Below are positions 24,624-35,225 of a stretch of DNA of 64,000 bases, piece after piece; position 1 is the stretch's first letter; every line of letters starts with the position of its first letter. The notes under the pieces are model-generated. The model was not told where the DNA came from. It worked only from the letters and a program-made list of their open reading frames with translations, and did no database searches. The DNA is from Sebastes aleutianus. Lineage: Eukaryota; Chordata; Actinopteri; Perciformes; Sebastidae. Position numbers and translations under genes: made by a program. The stretch lies in NCBI GenBank assembly GCA_916700875.1, contig CAKAKS010000062.1:7652373-7716372 (forward strand). Direction: 5' to 3'.

Positions 24624-25320
24624 GTGAGGTGGGAGTCGTTGAAAGGCCATCTGTTTCAAATGTTCCATATACAGGTTAGCGACAAGGAGAGCTTGTAAAA
24701 ATTCCGTTTGAACATGAAATAAGTGGGATCGAAGCACAACCCCGGAGGATCTGATCCAAGTTGTTCTAAATTTCCAGCTAAGATTCTGCGTGAGCCGCTG
24801 TCTGATTCCCTTCACTGTTTCCTCAGCGGGGGGGTGCAGCAACATCAAAAGATACCTGACTGTGTGAGGGGAGCGCTTTCAAGTCCTTGAGCTTCTGGAC
24901 AAAATCCATACTGTTCATAATGTGGGGTCTCTAGACACTCCTGAGAAATTGAGCTGTCTGAAAGGTGATGCTGCCAACACTAAAGGTGATAGGTAGATTA
25001 GTGGACTCGGTTTTATGGACTGCATTTTAGGCAGTCCATAAAACTTAACAGTCTTAAACTGTCAACTCTTTCCATTAGAAGAATGTCTTCATAGAAAGTT
25101 TAGGATAATCCATAATAACTTTTTGACAATCCTCACTTCTTCAAAAAGACTTGGTTTAAATATGAATGTTAGAACAAAGACTAAGTTTGGGTTAAGAGTA
25201 AAGCTTAAGGCTCCATAACCTGACCCACCAGATGGTTTGTTACACAGAGCCATCTGAGAAGCCGTCATTGGAAACTGTTTGAAAAAGGGCAGGCACTTTC
25301 AAAACATACTACGCGGGTGA
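24624..25320. other. non-coding stretch
   Basis: No recognised element. The minus-strand frame 24600-24848 overlaps the candidate exon on the other strand and has no domain features. Confidence 0.35.
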
Positions 25321-25485
25321 TTAGATGAACTGTCTGTCAATCAAACTGTTGCCGTAGCCAGTCGGGAGAAGAGCGAAAACATCTTTTCCATTGAGAAAAG
25401 CCTTCGGTGCCGTTCTTTGCTCTTCTTTCAATGAAGAAATACTCTCTAGTTCTGATATAACTGATGCTATCGCAACATCTACGCT
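25321..25485 (-). pseudogene. fragment of a RecQ-type helicase N-terminal motif region
   Basis: The minus-strand frame contains SLKEEQRTAPKAFLNGKDVF and then ALLPTGYGNSLI. This fits RecQ-family helicase motif 0 (the Q motif, …LKxEQ…) followed by motif I (Walker A, PTGxGKS) at the usual spacing. The catalytic Walker A lysine is replaced by Asn, and the frame departs from the family pattern immediately after this motif and stops at 25321-25323. Only one of about seven helicase motifs is left, so no activity is possible. Related short helicase pieces recur in fish mobile DNA, so capture by a transposon is the likely origin; that is inference. Confidence 0.6.
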
Positions 25486-25559
25486 AACCTCTTGTTGTTT
25501 AGAACAAACAGTCACTCCGTGTCGTCGTCTGCGTTGTCTCACACACATTAGCCACACCT

Positions 25560-25870
25560 GTAGGTGGCAGTAGCTCCTCAGCAAGAGGGTCGCAGGTTCG
25601 AATCCGTCTAGGGGCCCTTCTGTGTGGAGTTTGCATGTTCTCCCCAAGTTAGCGTGGCTTTTCATTGGGTTCTCCGGCTCTTCCTCTCACAGTCCAAAGA
25701 CATGCAGGTTAGGTAAATTGTTGACTCTAAAGTGTGAATGTGAGCATGAACGGTTGTCTGGCTCTATGTGTCAGCCCTGCGACAGTCTGGCGACCTGTCC
25801 AGGGTGTATCCCGCCTTCGCCCGATGTCAGCTGGAATTGGCTCCAGTCCCCCCGCGACCCTGAGTAAGAT
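25560..25870 (+). mobile_element. 3' tail of a tRNA-headed SINE or non-LTR retroelement
   Basis: CAGCAAGAGGGTCGCAGGTT leads into a pol III B-box-like GGTTCGAATCC (25595-25605). Then come GTGTGGAGTTTGCATGTTCT, CCAAAGACATGCAGGTTAGG, GCGACCTGTCCAGGGTGTAT and a final CCCCCGCGACCCTGAGTAAG. This order is a very widespread teleost retroposon sequence whose terminal GGATAAGCGG… portion is degraded here. The open frames on both strands (25622-25867, 25727-26065) are by-products. Whether it is a SINE or the 3' end of an RTE-type LINE cannot be settled from this copy. Confidence 0.7.
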
Positions 25871-26570
25871 AAGTCTCGTGACATCGCAAGAATCTAGCTG
25901 CCGTGCAAGGTTAGAGGTTCCAGTTAGTTTTGGAACAACTTTGGAGATTAAAAGCATGTGAAAACGCTCTGCTGTTTCACCTGTGCTACGCTGATCGCTG
26001 ACGTGTGCAGTGATACATTTGTGAAGTGAAGTGGGATCAAGGCCAGCCTGTATGCATGCCAACACGTAAACCCCTGTAACTCATAATGGCTTCTCGGGAA
26101 CAGAGTGTGCTGCAGTAGGCATTACTGAAGCAAATCCTCTGTTTCTCTACCTCAAGGCCATGCTTTTTCTTCTTCTTCTCCTTTTTTTGCACAGCTCCAC
26201 TTTCAAATCAGCTTTTTTGCTGCGTGGATTCATCTTTCAAAGATGTTTTAATCAGTGTGCTTCGCACTTTGACTTTAAGAATTTCAATGATACATTAAAA
26301 ATCAACCATCTAAAAAAAGACGTCCTGTAAATAATGCATTCTGGCATTAAGTAAGACTCTCTTATGACTTTATTACTGTACTTAATCTCACCTTTATCAC
26401 CCCTATAATGTTCACTTTTTGATGACCTGTCACAATGGAGCTGATTCAACTCTATGGTCACTTTTTAAGCAGCCTTTGATGGCTGTCAGAGAGAACCTGT
26501 ACATTTATACACCTGTGCATTCATAAAATCTGCTATAGGCTGGAAATATAGACTCATTGGATAGTAGAAA
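25871..26570. other. non-coding stretch
   Basis: No recognised element. A (TTC)n-like run lies near 26167-26182. Confidence 0.35.
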
Positions 26571-27065
26571 ACCATCTTAGTGACTTACACCGTGCTGCGC
26601 CACGTTACGGCTGCACCATGGTTTTGTTCCGTCCTCCGCACGGCAGGAGTTTTTCAAAAAGTGGAGTGTTTTCCATGCCCAACATGCAGATTTTGTTGAT
26701 TTGGTCATTTTTCCTGGATATTTGTGCTTCTACCAGTGAGTAAGTAAGCTACGTACAGTAGTTACCAATGGTTTCTTTTTTGTCTGTTTGAATTGTGTTT
26801 ATTGTTGTTATTTCTGTGACCAACAGACGAAGTGAATACCGTTAAAATTCCATTTATGAACGTCATGGATCAGACATTTGTGGCTGTAGAGATGTGATGC
26901 GATCGGAAGTCTGCAAAGGGTGTTTATTTGGAAAATTGACCGGATGCTTTAGCCGTTCCACTTCCTGCCCGGCTCAATCTGCTCTGTGTAACGGCCCTCG
27001 GCTCTGTCAAAAATAGACTAGGCGCCTATTTTTAGCGAAGCAGAGCGGAGAAGCTTCTGAAACGT
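26571..27065. repeat. possible decayed MITE (CGGCTGCACCATGG-containing)
   Basis: CGGCTGCACCATGGTTTTGT and TCCGTCCTCCGCACGG recall a fish MITE that I have seen as a moderately repeated element. The right side has CGAAGCAGAGCGGAGAAGC. Neither a target duplication nor a second copy is visible, so this is tentative. Confidence 0.22.
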
Positions 27066-29744
27066 ATTAAATCGCATCTGGTGGAATCACAAGCATTGTC
27101 TAGAGTGGAAAGGGTGGAATCAAGGGGTAAGGCAGGTGTATTGCATCAAAAACATAGCGAGATAGATGAGATGAGAGATACCCAAATGACCTGTTTCTCA
27201 TTAGTCTTTTTTTGGCCAATGAAAGTGACCCAGCAGTGGCATGCTGAACGCACAATCACCCCGTAGTCAGAAAAAATCAATAGACACTTAACCTCTAATG
27301 ACCTTTGACACAGCTACATCAGTACTTTACCACTTGTGAGACGCAGTTCCAATCATTTATGCACTGTGTTCGAGGCACGGAGCGTATTGCGACTGCTACT
27401 CCCCATCCTTTGTGGTGGAATCTTCCTCTCCTCGCCGTTCACTCTCCTCCCCTCCTTCTGTGAAGGAGGATGAGAAAACACTTCACAAGGCTGCCGCTGC
27501 ACCCGTCAGCTGAATGCATCTGTGTGTGTGTGTCTGTAAGCGTGCGTGTGCATGCGTTCGGGTGTTGCACATGTAGGTGTGTTGGCTTGGGCTTATACAT
27601 GAATGTGTGTGTGCGCATGTGGGTGTGACACACAGCGGCCGCTGTCTGATGCATCTTTAGCCTGGCTGCAAATCAAAAACACTTGTACTGTATCCCCTCG
27701 GGGAGCTAGACAGACAGCGGCAGACTGGCAGCAGCAGAGAGAAAGAGAGAGAGGAGAGGAAGAGAGAGAGAGAGTGGAAAGGAGGAAGAAATAACAGATG
27801 CAAAGGTGAGAACACGCAAGGACAGGGAGATGCTTGTAAAGGAAGAGGAGGGACAGGAGGCAGGGAGGATGGATAAATGAAGGAGGTCAAAAGAAGAGAT
27901 GGAAATATGTCAAGAGCATTGAAGGATGGAGAATACAAAGAACATGGATAATAAGAGACTAAAAGAACGAGGAGAGGAAAGGTTACTCAAGAAAAAAATA
28001 AGGAGGAGGAGAGTGTCTTAAGGGGAAGAGAGGTGAGACTGAAACATGTTGGTGTTGATGTGCGACATCCCCACTGTGCTGGTTCCTCTCTTCCGCTCAC
28101 ATACAACACAGGTCAAATGGATTACGTATGCATGTGTGTGGCTTGAAAACAAGTTGAAAATGCTAATTTTAAACATAAAAAGCATTTTTAAAATCAGTGA
28201 GCATAGCGTGGACATAGTCTCACATCATTCATCTGTGTTCATTTGGTGAGCGCTCTCCTCATTTACCCAACACACACAAACAAGCATGTCTAACATCTGG
28301 CCAATGGACAGATCGTCCACATGTTCAAATAAATCATTACATGCCCCAAAAATAACTTATTTGTGTCGTTCTCTCTGCCCCCAACCTCCCTCCCTTCTCT
28401 TCCTCCATTCCTCCAGTCATCTAATTTTATATCTTTCTAATTAATTCTCTTGATTCATTAGGGATGGAGTTGAGGAGAGGGAAAAAAATGAGTAGGGAAG
28501 TGAGGGATGAGAGAGGAGTGGAGCATCTTGCCATCTGCATTTCTCCCCTGCGGGGCAAAATGATGAGTCTCCAAACTGCAGCGAAAGTACTCCGCACTGC
28601 ACTGAAATAATAAAGAGCGGGAACTAAAACAAGACGAATCAAAGGAGGAAAATAACTAGAGTGAACTCTGCTCAAGGCAGCCTGACCCTCCCCATGCTTC
28701 TCCTCTAACCCCTAATGTTTTCTCCTACCTCTTTGTGTTTTGTTGCCCCCCTTTCTTCCCTTTCCTCCTTCCACAACAACATTTTGCATGTGTCATGTTT
28801 TATTCTGAGAGACAGCAAAGGAAACGCACAAGTTCAGACAAAGGATGAAACGCTAAGAGAAGTGCATGGAGACGTGGTGGGATGGACAGAGACGGAGAGC
28901 AGACGGGACACAGAGAGAGAGATATATAAAAAGAAGAAGTGCATTAAAGATTCAAACTGTGAGTTGAAGAGACAAAAACTATGGTGACACGAAAAGAGGG
29001 AGCTCTATAACGCTTCTTGGCTCTTCCATTTCCAGAGAGTTTAAAGAGAAATGTCATGTAGTTATGCAAACATATACCCCAAGCTCTTTATACTGTATGC
29101 TCTTATTTGTGAAAAGTCTGACAAAAGGGCATATTGGCACCGCTTTATGATTTTATCATCGGAGACAGTGAGGCATTCTATTAGATTTCTCTTTTTCTGT
29201 GAGTTTCATTTCCATAGTCACGTCCAAAGCCCTCTATTTATTTGGATGTTCAGATGGTATTCATGAGCAAGACACGAAGATTAGCTTGTCCAAAATATGA
29301 CCATTACTGGCATATCAGCTAATATTCAGAATACCGTGTCCATGAAAACACAATCGAGCTGGCGTCTATTGATGGAATCACAGATTAGAATATTTATTTC
29401 ACTTTCAGAGGGTTATGTTAAAACAAAATAATGATTCTGATCTTATTATTATTTTAGTCTTATATTCATTTTTACATTATTGTAAGTTTAATCAGAATTG
29501 ATGAAAACAGTTTCCATTAGTACAAAACTGTAATCATTTTTTAAATTGTTTTGTGTGTGTGTGTATTACAAGGAACACAATAAAATCTTATATTCAAAAT
29601 CATGAACTGTTATATAAACCATAACCATAAATGTAGAGTTGATTATTTAAACAGCATATTCAAAGCAAAATTCTAATAAATAAGCCTGTGTGGATGAATA
29701 TTGCTCTTGCAACAACATATCCCACAACCCAATCTCATGGGAAG
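27066..29744. other. non-coding stretch, purine/pyrimidine-biased
   Basis: A TG-rich patch lies at 27520-27620. A GA-rich tract at about 27735-28040 generates mirror-image Ser/Leu-rich and Arg/Glu-rich frames, which are artefacts. No gene or element is identified. Confidence 0.4.
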
Positions 29745-30637
29745 GCGTATAATTAGCACGACATTACAAGGACATTCTGTGAGTCATGAGAAGGACTTTT
29801 AGCGTGTAATTTGTACGCCTCTTTCCGTGTGTCATTTTTATGCCACGCAACAAAACTACGATAACGGCCGTAGTTAGGCTGCATTCACACCAGATCAGGT
29901 GTGTAATTAATGATCGACTGCACGACTTTTGCCTTTTGGACATGTCTTTTGTTCCCTCATGGCTGGGTTGTACAGGTCTGGATCGCTGGTTACATGATTG
30001 GTCACCGCACCGTGACGTCAGTTTGCGTTTCTCCACAAGCTGATTCTGTTTGTACTTTTTCACCACGGACACTTGCGTTTTTTTTGGCACCCCGTTCAGC
30101 CGCCACAGTCACAGCCCAAACGCATTACCCCTATTAAAAATGAATGGGAGGACTTGCTTTTTCACTGCACTGCTTGATCTGGCGTGAATGCAGCCTTAGG
30201 TTTACGCAACAAAACCACTTAGTTAGATTTAGAAAAAACATCACGGTTGGACTTAAAATAACTATGTAAACTAAGTGAAATATGTACGTAAACAACATAA
30301 CAGAAGTATGGAAAACACGTCACAAAATAACACGTCCCTAATATAACGCAACTCAACAACACTTTGGGACATGAACACCAGTCTCCTGGTTGAAAGTCCT
30401 GTGTTTGTTGGACCCATCCACTTCCTTTCCTGCCCACCATAAGCAGTCTTTCTCACTTTTCATTTTACTTCACTAGCTCTGAGCGTAGCATATTTACGTG
30501 GATACGTTTTCATACAGTCAATACAGACTACATGGCGTGAAAATGACACGCCAAAAGCAAGATCGGCGTTCTTATTGCATGGGAAACGACTTGCGAATAT
30601 CGTGTCATTCATACGCCATTTAGTGCGACCGGGCTGC
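29745..30637 (+). repeat. dispersed repeat family A, copy 2, interrupted by a MITE
   Basis: The left arm (29745-29876) and right arm (30196-30637) together align by eye with the uninterrupted copy 1 at 3575-4055 in reverse complement and the right arm with copy 3 at 54480-54912. The arms are separated by a 319-bp MITE, which gives a clear order of events. No coding capacity. Confidence 0.75.
29877..30195. mobile_element. PIF/Harbinger-type MITE nested in repeat family A
   Basis: Inverted termini GGCTGCATTCACACCAGATC (left) and GATCTGGCGTGAATGCAGCC (right) match with one mismatch. The element is flanked by TTA at 29874-29876 and 30196-30198. Copy 1 of family A shows the empty site (…AGTTAGCTTTAGG…), confirming a 3-bp duplication. 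A TTA/TWA target duplication is the signature of PIF/Harbinger elements. There is no transposase ORF; the overlapping 29764-30090 and 29910-30137 frames are incidental. Confidence 0.85.
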
Positions 30638-31829
30638 ATCCCAAGGTACTTGTATTATTTTGTTTTGTTTTTCTTGTGTAGCAACTGCATTTTGCAACTA
30701 CAACTGTATTTTTTTGTGCTACCCTGTGTTGTACAGTGGCAATAAATGAATGAAAAAAATATGTATATTTCCATTTATATTGAAATAATAAATCAAACTG
30801 CATAACATCACAATTGTGAGGTGGCAATGGGGAAACCACCTGTGTTATAAGAGTAGCCATTCTTATTCTGCATGGGAAACTGTCTGCTGAAGTTTTCATT
30901 TCACAGGCACCCTGTGGATACTGAAGGACCCCTAAAGGGTATCTAGAGTCTCTGTGTCATAGATAACACTGACAGACACGGTGGCTGTGCAGCTGCTACT
31001 AAAAGCCTGGTAACACAAGGACAGGGAAGGAGAAAGGTTGGCAGAACAGATTGGGAATGCACAGATTGGTATTCATTGTCCGATTGTGGTTCAATCAGCG
31101 CTGTCATACCCCTCTAACACTTGTGCGCGCACACACAAAGTGATGTTACCTAAAACAGAATGCCAAGTAGGGCTGGGTGGCATTTTATTTGTGTGTGCGT
31201 TTGTTGTGAAGCAGCTGTCAGGGACCTGAAGCTGCAGTCAGCTAACAGGACATCCAAAGAGCTGCTCTGTTGTTCGTCTCAGTGGTTACGGTTGGAGGCC
31301 TTGTTATAACACACACTTTGGCGGGGCACCAGGAGAAGTACCGGAGTGACAGGGAAACAGCTGATGAGCAGATAAGAAATAAATGATCATATGTCAACTG
31401 GGGTCATCGTCTATCAACAGTCATCAGTGTGATTTCTTTTAATGAATATGGCACTTGTAATATGTGTCATAAGTTAAGTACAGCTTCAAACATTTTTGGA
31501 AAACAGGAGAGATTTGGTGAAATGGAGCGCATGGATTTAAGGCCACTTTATTGGAAAACTAAGGTTTCGACACCAAGTGCGTCTTCATCAAAGTCAAAAA
31601 TGGGCTCTGAAATTGATTCTGATGAAGATTATCCATCCAAAAAAAACTCTTTTCCAATGAAAGTATCTAGCAGCACTACCTCCAAAAGTCACTATATCTA
31701 GCGGGAAAGTCACCAAGTCTGGAACACAGACAATCCGTTCCTTCAGGCCTCCCTCCAAAGCCACTCCGCCACAATTATCAATACAAACACAAACATATCA
31801 TAATAAATGTGATAGGTGAACATGGCTAC
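30638..31829. other. non-coding stretch with an unexplained 90-codon frame
   Basis: A plus-strand frame at 31429-31701 encodes a Ser/Lys-rich low-complexity peptide (…TPSASSSKSKMGSEIDSDED…). It lacks splice-like borders or a recognised domain and could be a remnant of a transposon protein or chance. Nothing else was identified. Confidence 0.35.
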
Positions 31830-32125
31830 TGTTAGTTCTCACAGCTGTCAAGCTAGCAGCTTGTGGAAGACTCCGGTGACGAGCAATGAGTGCACGGGCA
31901 AGGTGCGCCCAGGTAGACGGGCAGGTAGCCCGTCCAATCATTACATTCGGGCTAAATGAAATGATTGGACGGGCTTGTTACAGTCCAGCAACATCCACAG
32001 ATACCAGATTTTATTTTTATTTTTTTGTCAGAGCATTTAATTTATTGATTGCTGTCGGGATGTAATGAGAATTTCAACAAATGTAACAAAAAATATATTT
32101 TTGAAGAAGATTACCAACCCTAGCT
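31830..32125 (-). mobile_element. truncated TTAA-type MITE (AGCTAGGGTTGG family)
   Basis: The right terminus ACCAACCCTAGCT is followed directly by TTAA (32126-32129). Interior phrases CACAGATACCAGATTTTATT and GTAACAAAAAATATATTTTT match a fish MITE I recognise. A perfect 16-bp hairpin lies inside (31927-31942 with 31960-31975). The left terminus was not found, so the start is approximate. Confidence 0.6.
31927..31975. other. 16-bp perfect hairpin inside a MITE
   Basis: AGCCCGTCCAATCATT at 31927-31942 pairs perfectly with AATGATTGGACGGGCT at 31960-31975 around a 17-nt loop. It is an internal secondary structure of the MITE and not an intrinsic terminator in this eukaryotic context. Confidence 0.9.
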
Positions 32126-32129
32126 TTAA

Positions 32130-33441
32130 TCTACCTTAATGTTGCAGATGGTATAGGGGCTAATTTTAACTACTTAATCCATGGTGATACATCAAACTTT
32201 ATTTTACCTTAATTATTACAATCTGCAAAGTAACTAAATTTACATAAACGTAGAGTAAAAATTACAATATATACATTATAAGTAAAGTACCTCAAAATTG
32301 TGCTTACAGTACATACAGTACTTACTTAGTTAGAGTAAATGTTCCTTACTTTCCACCACTGTGGATCCTCAGATTTTTACTAAATGATGCCCACGCTGCT
32401 GACAGACAGTCACATGCCTGAGTTTAATTAATATCTAAAGCTGGGAAATGAAGCTAAAATTGGTTTAAGCACTTCTACATATTGCTGAGAAATGAATTAA
32501 AGGACTATATTTAAGGGCTGTGGGAGGCCCGCTGACCGCTGATTGAACTTTAGCGTCCTGGATGTTGTTGAGACACGGCATCGCTGATGGTATTACTCAC
32601 AGTGTAGTCACAAAGGGGCAGCGAGGTGGCTGGAGAAGGCACAAAGGGACAGATAGAAATGTGTGGAGGACAATGAGTGACCGGTGGTCAGAGACAGAAA
32701 CTCGGCGATGGTTTGAAAAGTTGTTAATGCGAGACATTGGGAAATAAAGTGCCCTGTACAACCAAATTCCCATGGTAACTATTCCCCCTCATTAATTCAG
32801 GACTTTAAAAAATGCTATTAGTTATACACATCGATTGTTGGACCTTTACTCTGTGTGTTTTCACGCAAGACTGCTCATGTTTCCGTTATGTGTTTACTAT
32901 TCGCTGTGTGATTCTAATGTATAGCCTCGGTGAAAATGTTTTTCCTCATTGCCGATTTTAATTTGTGTGTATATGCGTGTGTGTGTGTGTGTGTGTGTGT
33001 ATGTGCTTGTGATGAGTGGTGACAGCGGCGACAGTGGGTCCTAACATGATAATGGCCTGCTGTATAAGCAGAGAGGCAACCATCTGCAAGCTCCAGCTTT
33101 TTCTCAGAAACACTCGCTGCTTAAGATGCAGAAAGCCTTTGTCTTTAGGAAGGTCAACGCTTTCTACCTCTCTCTCTCTCACTTCTCCGCAGAGCGGCAA
33201 ACTAATGTGACAAACTGTTCTTGATGCTTGATGACACAAAAATGGCTTGGAGTGTGGGCGTATGGGACAGATGAGGGCGTAAAAGAAGTAGGAAGGTGAG
33301 AGCAAAAAGAGAAAAAAATGGGGATGTTAGGAGAGAGGGAGAATAGGGAGCTTGAAAGGACGAATCAAAAGACTACAAAATAGAGGGAAAACGACAGAGG
33401 GATGGCTGTTTCCCAGGACGACACAAATAAGTGTTTCAGTG
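32130..33441. other. non-coding stretch
   Basis: (TG)n at about 32968-33000. The frames at 32562-32747 and 32958-33305 (minus) have no domain features. Confidence 0.4.
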
Positions 33442-33444
33442 TTA

Positions 33445-34003
33445 AGGCCTGTACACACCGGGAATGTGATGAAAATGTGAAATACCCTGCGAATATTTCG
33501 AATCCAAACTATTTGTACCGGTTGCAACACTTTTCAATAAAAGGTTTGAATGGATTTGTGCCGGCAGAGGACCAACTACTGGGAGAGCACCCAGAGAGAG
33601 ACCCAGAGCAGTCTGGCAGTCTGTCTGTCAGAGGTAAATTGTTGTACAGCCTAAACAAATGTAAGCTATTTCATTGAGTTTCCTTTTAGAGAATGGCTCT
33701 TAGTGAATTTGCTTCTGGTAAACAGTTATGTGGTGCAGAGTATAAGTCAAGGGCTTTTATTGAGAAAGGTAAGAATGGAAGGAGTGGATCTGGTCTGCGC
33801 TGCCTTTGTGAATAAAGTTTGCCATCTTGGTTCGGACTACGGAGCCTCCGCCTCGTTGTACACTAGAGTGTATGTTTTGAATATATCCGTTTTGCACAAC
33901 GTGATCGGTTGATGTCTTTTATTTGCGGTGTGAAAGCTCAGAAAAATCGAAAACATATATGGACGTGCAAATTAATCACACAAAAAAAGGTGTGTAAAGG
34001 CCT
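33445..34003. mobile_element. PIF/Harbinger-type MITE (AGGCCTTTACACACC family), longest copy
   Basis: The left end AGGCCTGTACACACCGGGA and right end GGTGTGTAAAGGCCT are inverted repeats, flanked by TTA on both sides (33442-33444 and 34004-34006). The part from about 33735 matches 45300-45480 (GGATCTGGTCTGCGCTGCCT, GTTCGGACTACGGAGCCTC). A segment of about 170 bp in the left half (33535-33700), with CCGGCAGAGGACCAACTACT and CCAGAGAGAGACCCAGAGCA, is absent from the 401-bp copy at 36859. It may be residual coding sequence of the autonomous parent. Confidence 0.8.
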
Positions 34004-34006
34004 TTA

Positions 34007-34959
34007 CACATTGTTGATCAGATCATGGAGGTTAGTGCACATGCTCACTGCTGATGTCCCATCAATGGCTGCTAGTGGAGACACTGACCTGGAAAGAGAT
34101 GATCTGACCAGGCGCTAACTCCCAAGTGAGTACCACCGCTTTATGTGTGTTTTCTTTCTCTTAACAGTCTCAATGGCTTCCACTGTGAGGTTTCTTTCTT
34201 TGTTTTTCCAAATCATAATGCAGAACTTGCCATAAAGTATTAATGGGATTTTTCTGTAACCTGTTTCTTGCCTCAATGCACACTTGACGGCCAAATAAAA
34301 TCATACCCTTCTTTCTAATTTCATTCCTTTTCTCAGCTCACCTGCTTCTCTACTTAGGTGCTTTTGCATGTTTCATATGCCTTTGCATCGCATATAAACA
34401 CTCCGTACCGCTCTAAACCAGGCCTTGCACAGATGGATGATCATCACTGACAGAACTGGTAACTGATGGAGAAAAGGGGAAAAAAAAAACAAGACGTAGT
34501 GATGAGTGGAAGGAACTATCATTAGCATAAAAGAAAGTAGTTGTGGATCGCCTCAGGTGATTGCTTGCGTGCCAGTCCCTGCACTCGTTTGCCGTTTCTA
34601 TCACTCATTTTGTATGTGGAAGTTAATTTACCCACCCAAGTAAGATAAAACGGAGATGGAACATTATCTGGCTTTGGCAGCCTTACCACACAGTTGCAAA
34701 TGAATGCAAACTCTCACACACGTGAACTCACACGGATACATTCGATATCTTTTGACCAAGGTCTTGGATGATTAATCCCTCTGCTCTGACAGCCAACACG
34801 TGATCTACATGATGAAAACAGAACTTTATCCTATAGAACTCTAGCCCTATATCTGTTACTCAAGAATCAAAATGAAACAAATTAAAAACTAGAATTACTG
34901 CCTTGTGGTTGTATGGCTCAGCCAACCAGTCAAGTAGCAGTTTACATCCATGTTTTTCC
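34007..34959. other. non-coding stretch
   Basis: No recognised element or gene. Confidence 0.4.
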
Positions 34960-35225
34960 AAAATGTCATTACTTCATCTTTTTTTATCCTATTAGACATT
35001 TGTGTCAAATTGTCATAATTAGCATGAATTCTTGGTAGTCAAAGGTCACAGTGACTTTTGACCTTTGACTACCAAAATCTAACTAGTTCATCCTTGAGTC
35101 CAAGTGGATGTTTATGCCAAGTTTGAAGAAAGTCCCTCAAGGCGTTCCTGAGACATTGTGTTCACAAGAATGGTCCGGACGGACAACCCAAAAACATAAT
35201 GCCGGCACAAATGTTAATTAATTCT
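34960..35225. repeat. head-to-head inverted pair of fragments from one dispersed repeat
   Basis: The left part, in reverse complement, and the right part both match one widespread fish repeat as I recall it. The two halves meet in a perfect 17-bp foldback: 35032-35048 pairs with 35059-35075 around a 10-nt loop (core TAGTCAAAGGTCA / TGACCTTTGACTA). The right half continues AGTTCATCCTTGAGTCCAAG and CTCAAGGCGTTCCTGAGACA. The class is uncertain. Confidence 0.6.

Noticed and set aside
25595..25605. Possible tRNA gene from GGTTCGAATCC
   Set aside because: The B-box-like sequence belongs to a retroposon head; there is no matching A box and acceptor stem, and a retroposon body follows.
25622..26065. 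Overlapping frames of 75-112 codons on both strands
   Set aside because: They lie in the widespread retroposon tail and change frame relative to any known protein; repeat by-products.
31960..31975. Intrinsic (bacterial-style) terminator hairpin
   Set aside because: The stem is internal to a MITE, lacks a following T run, and the organism is a fish.
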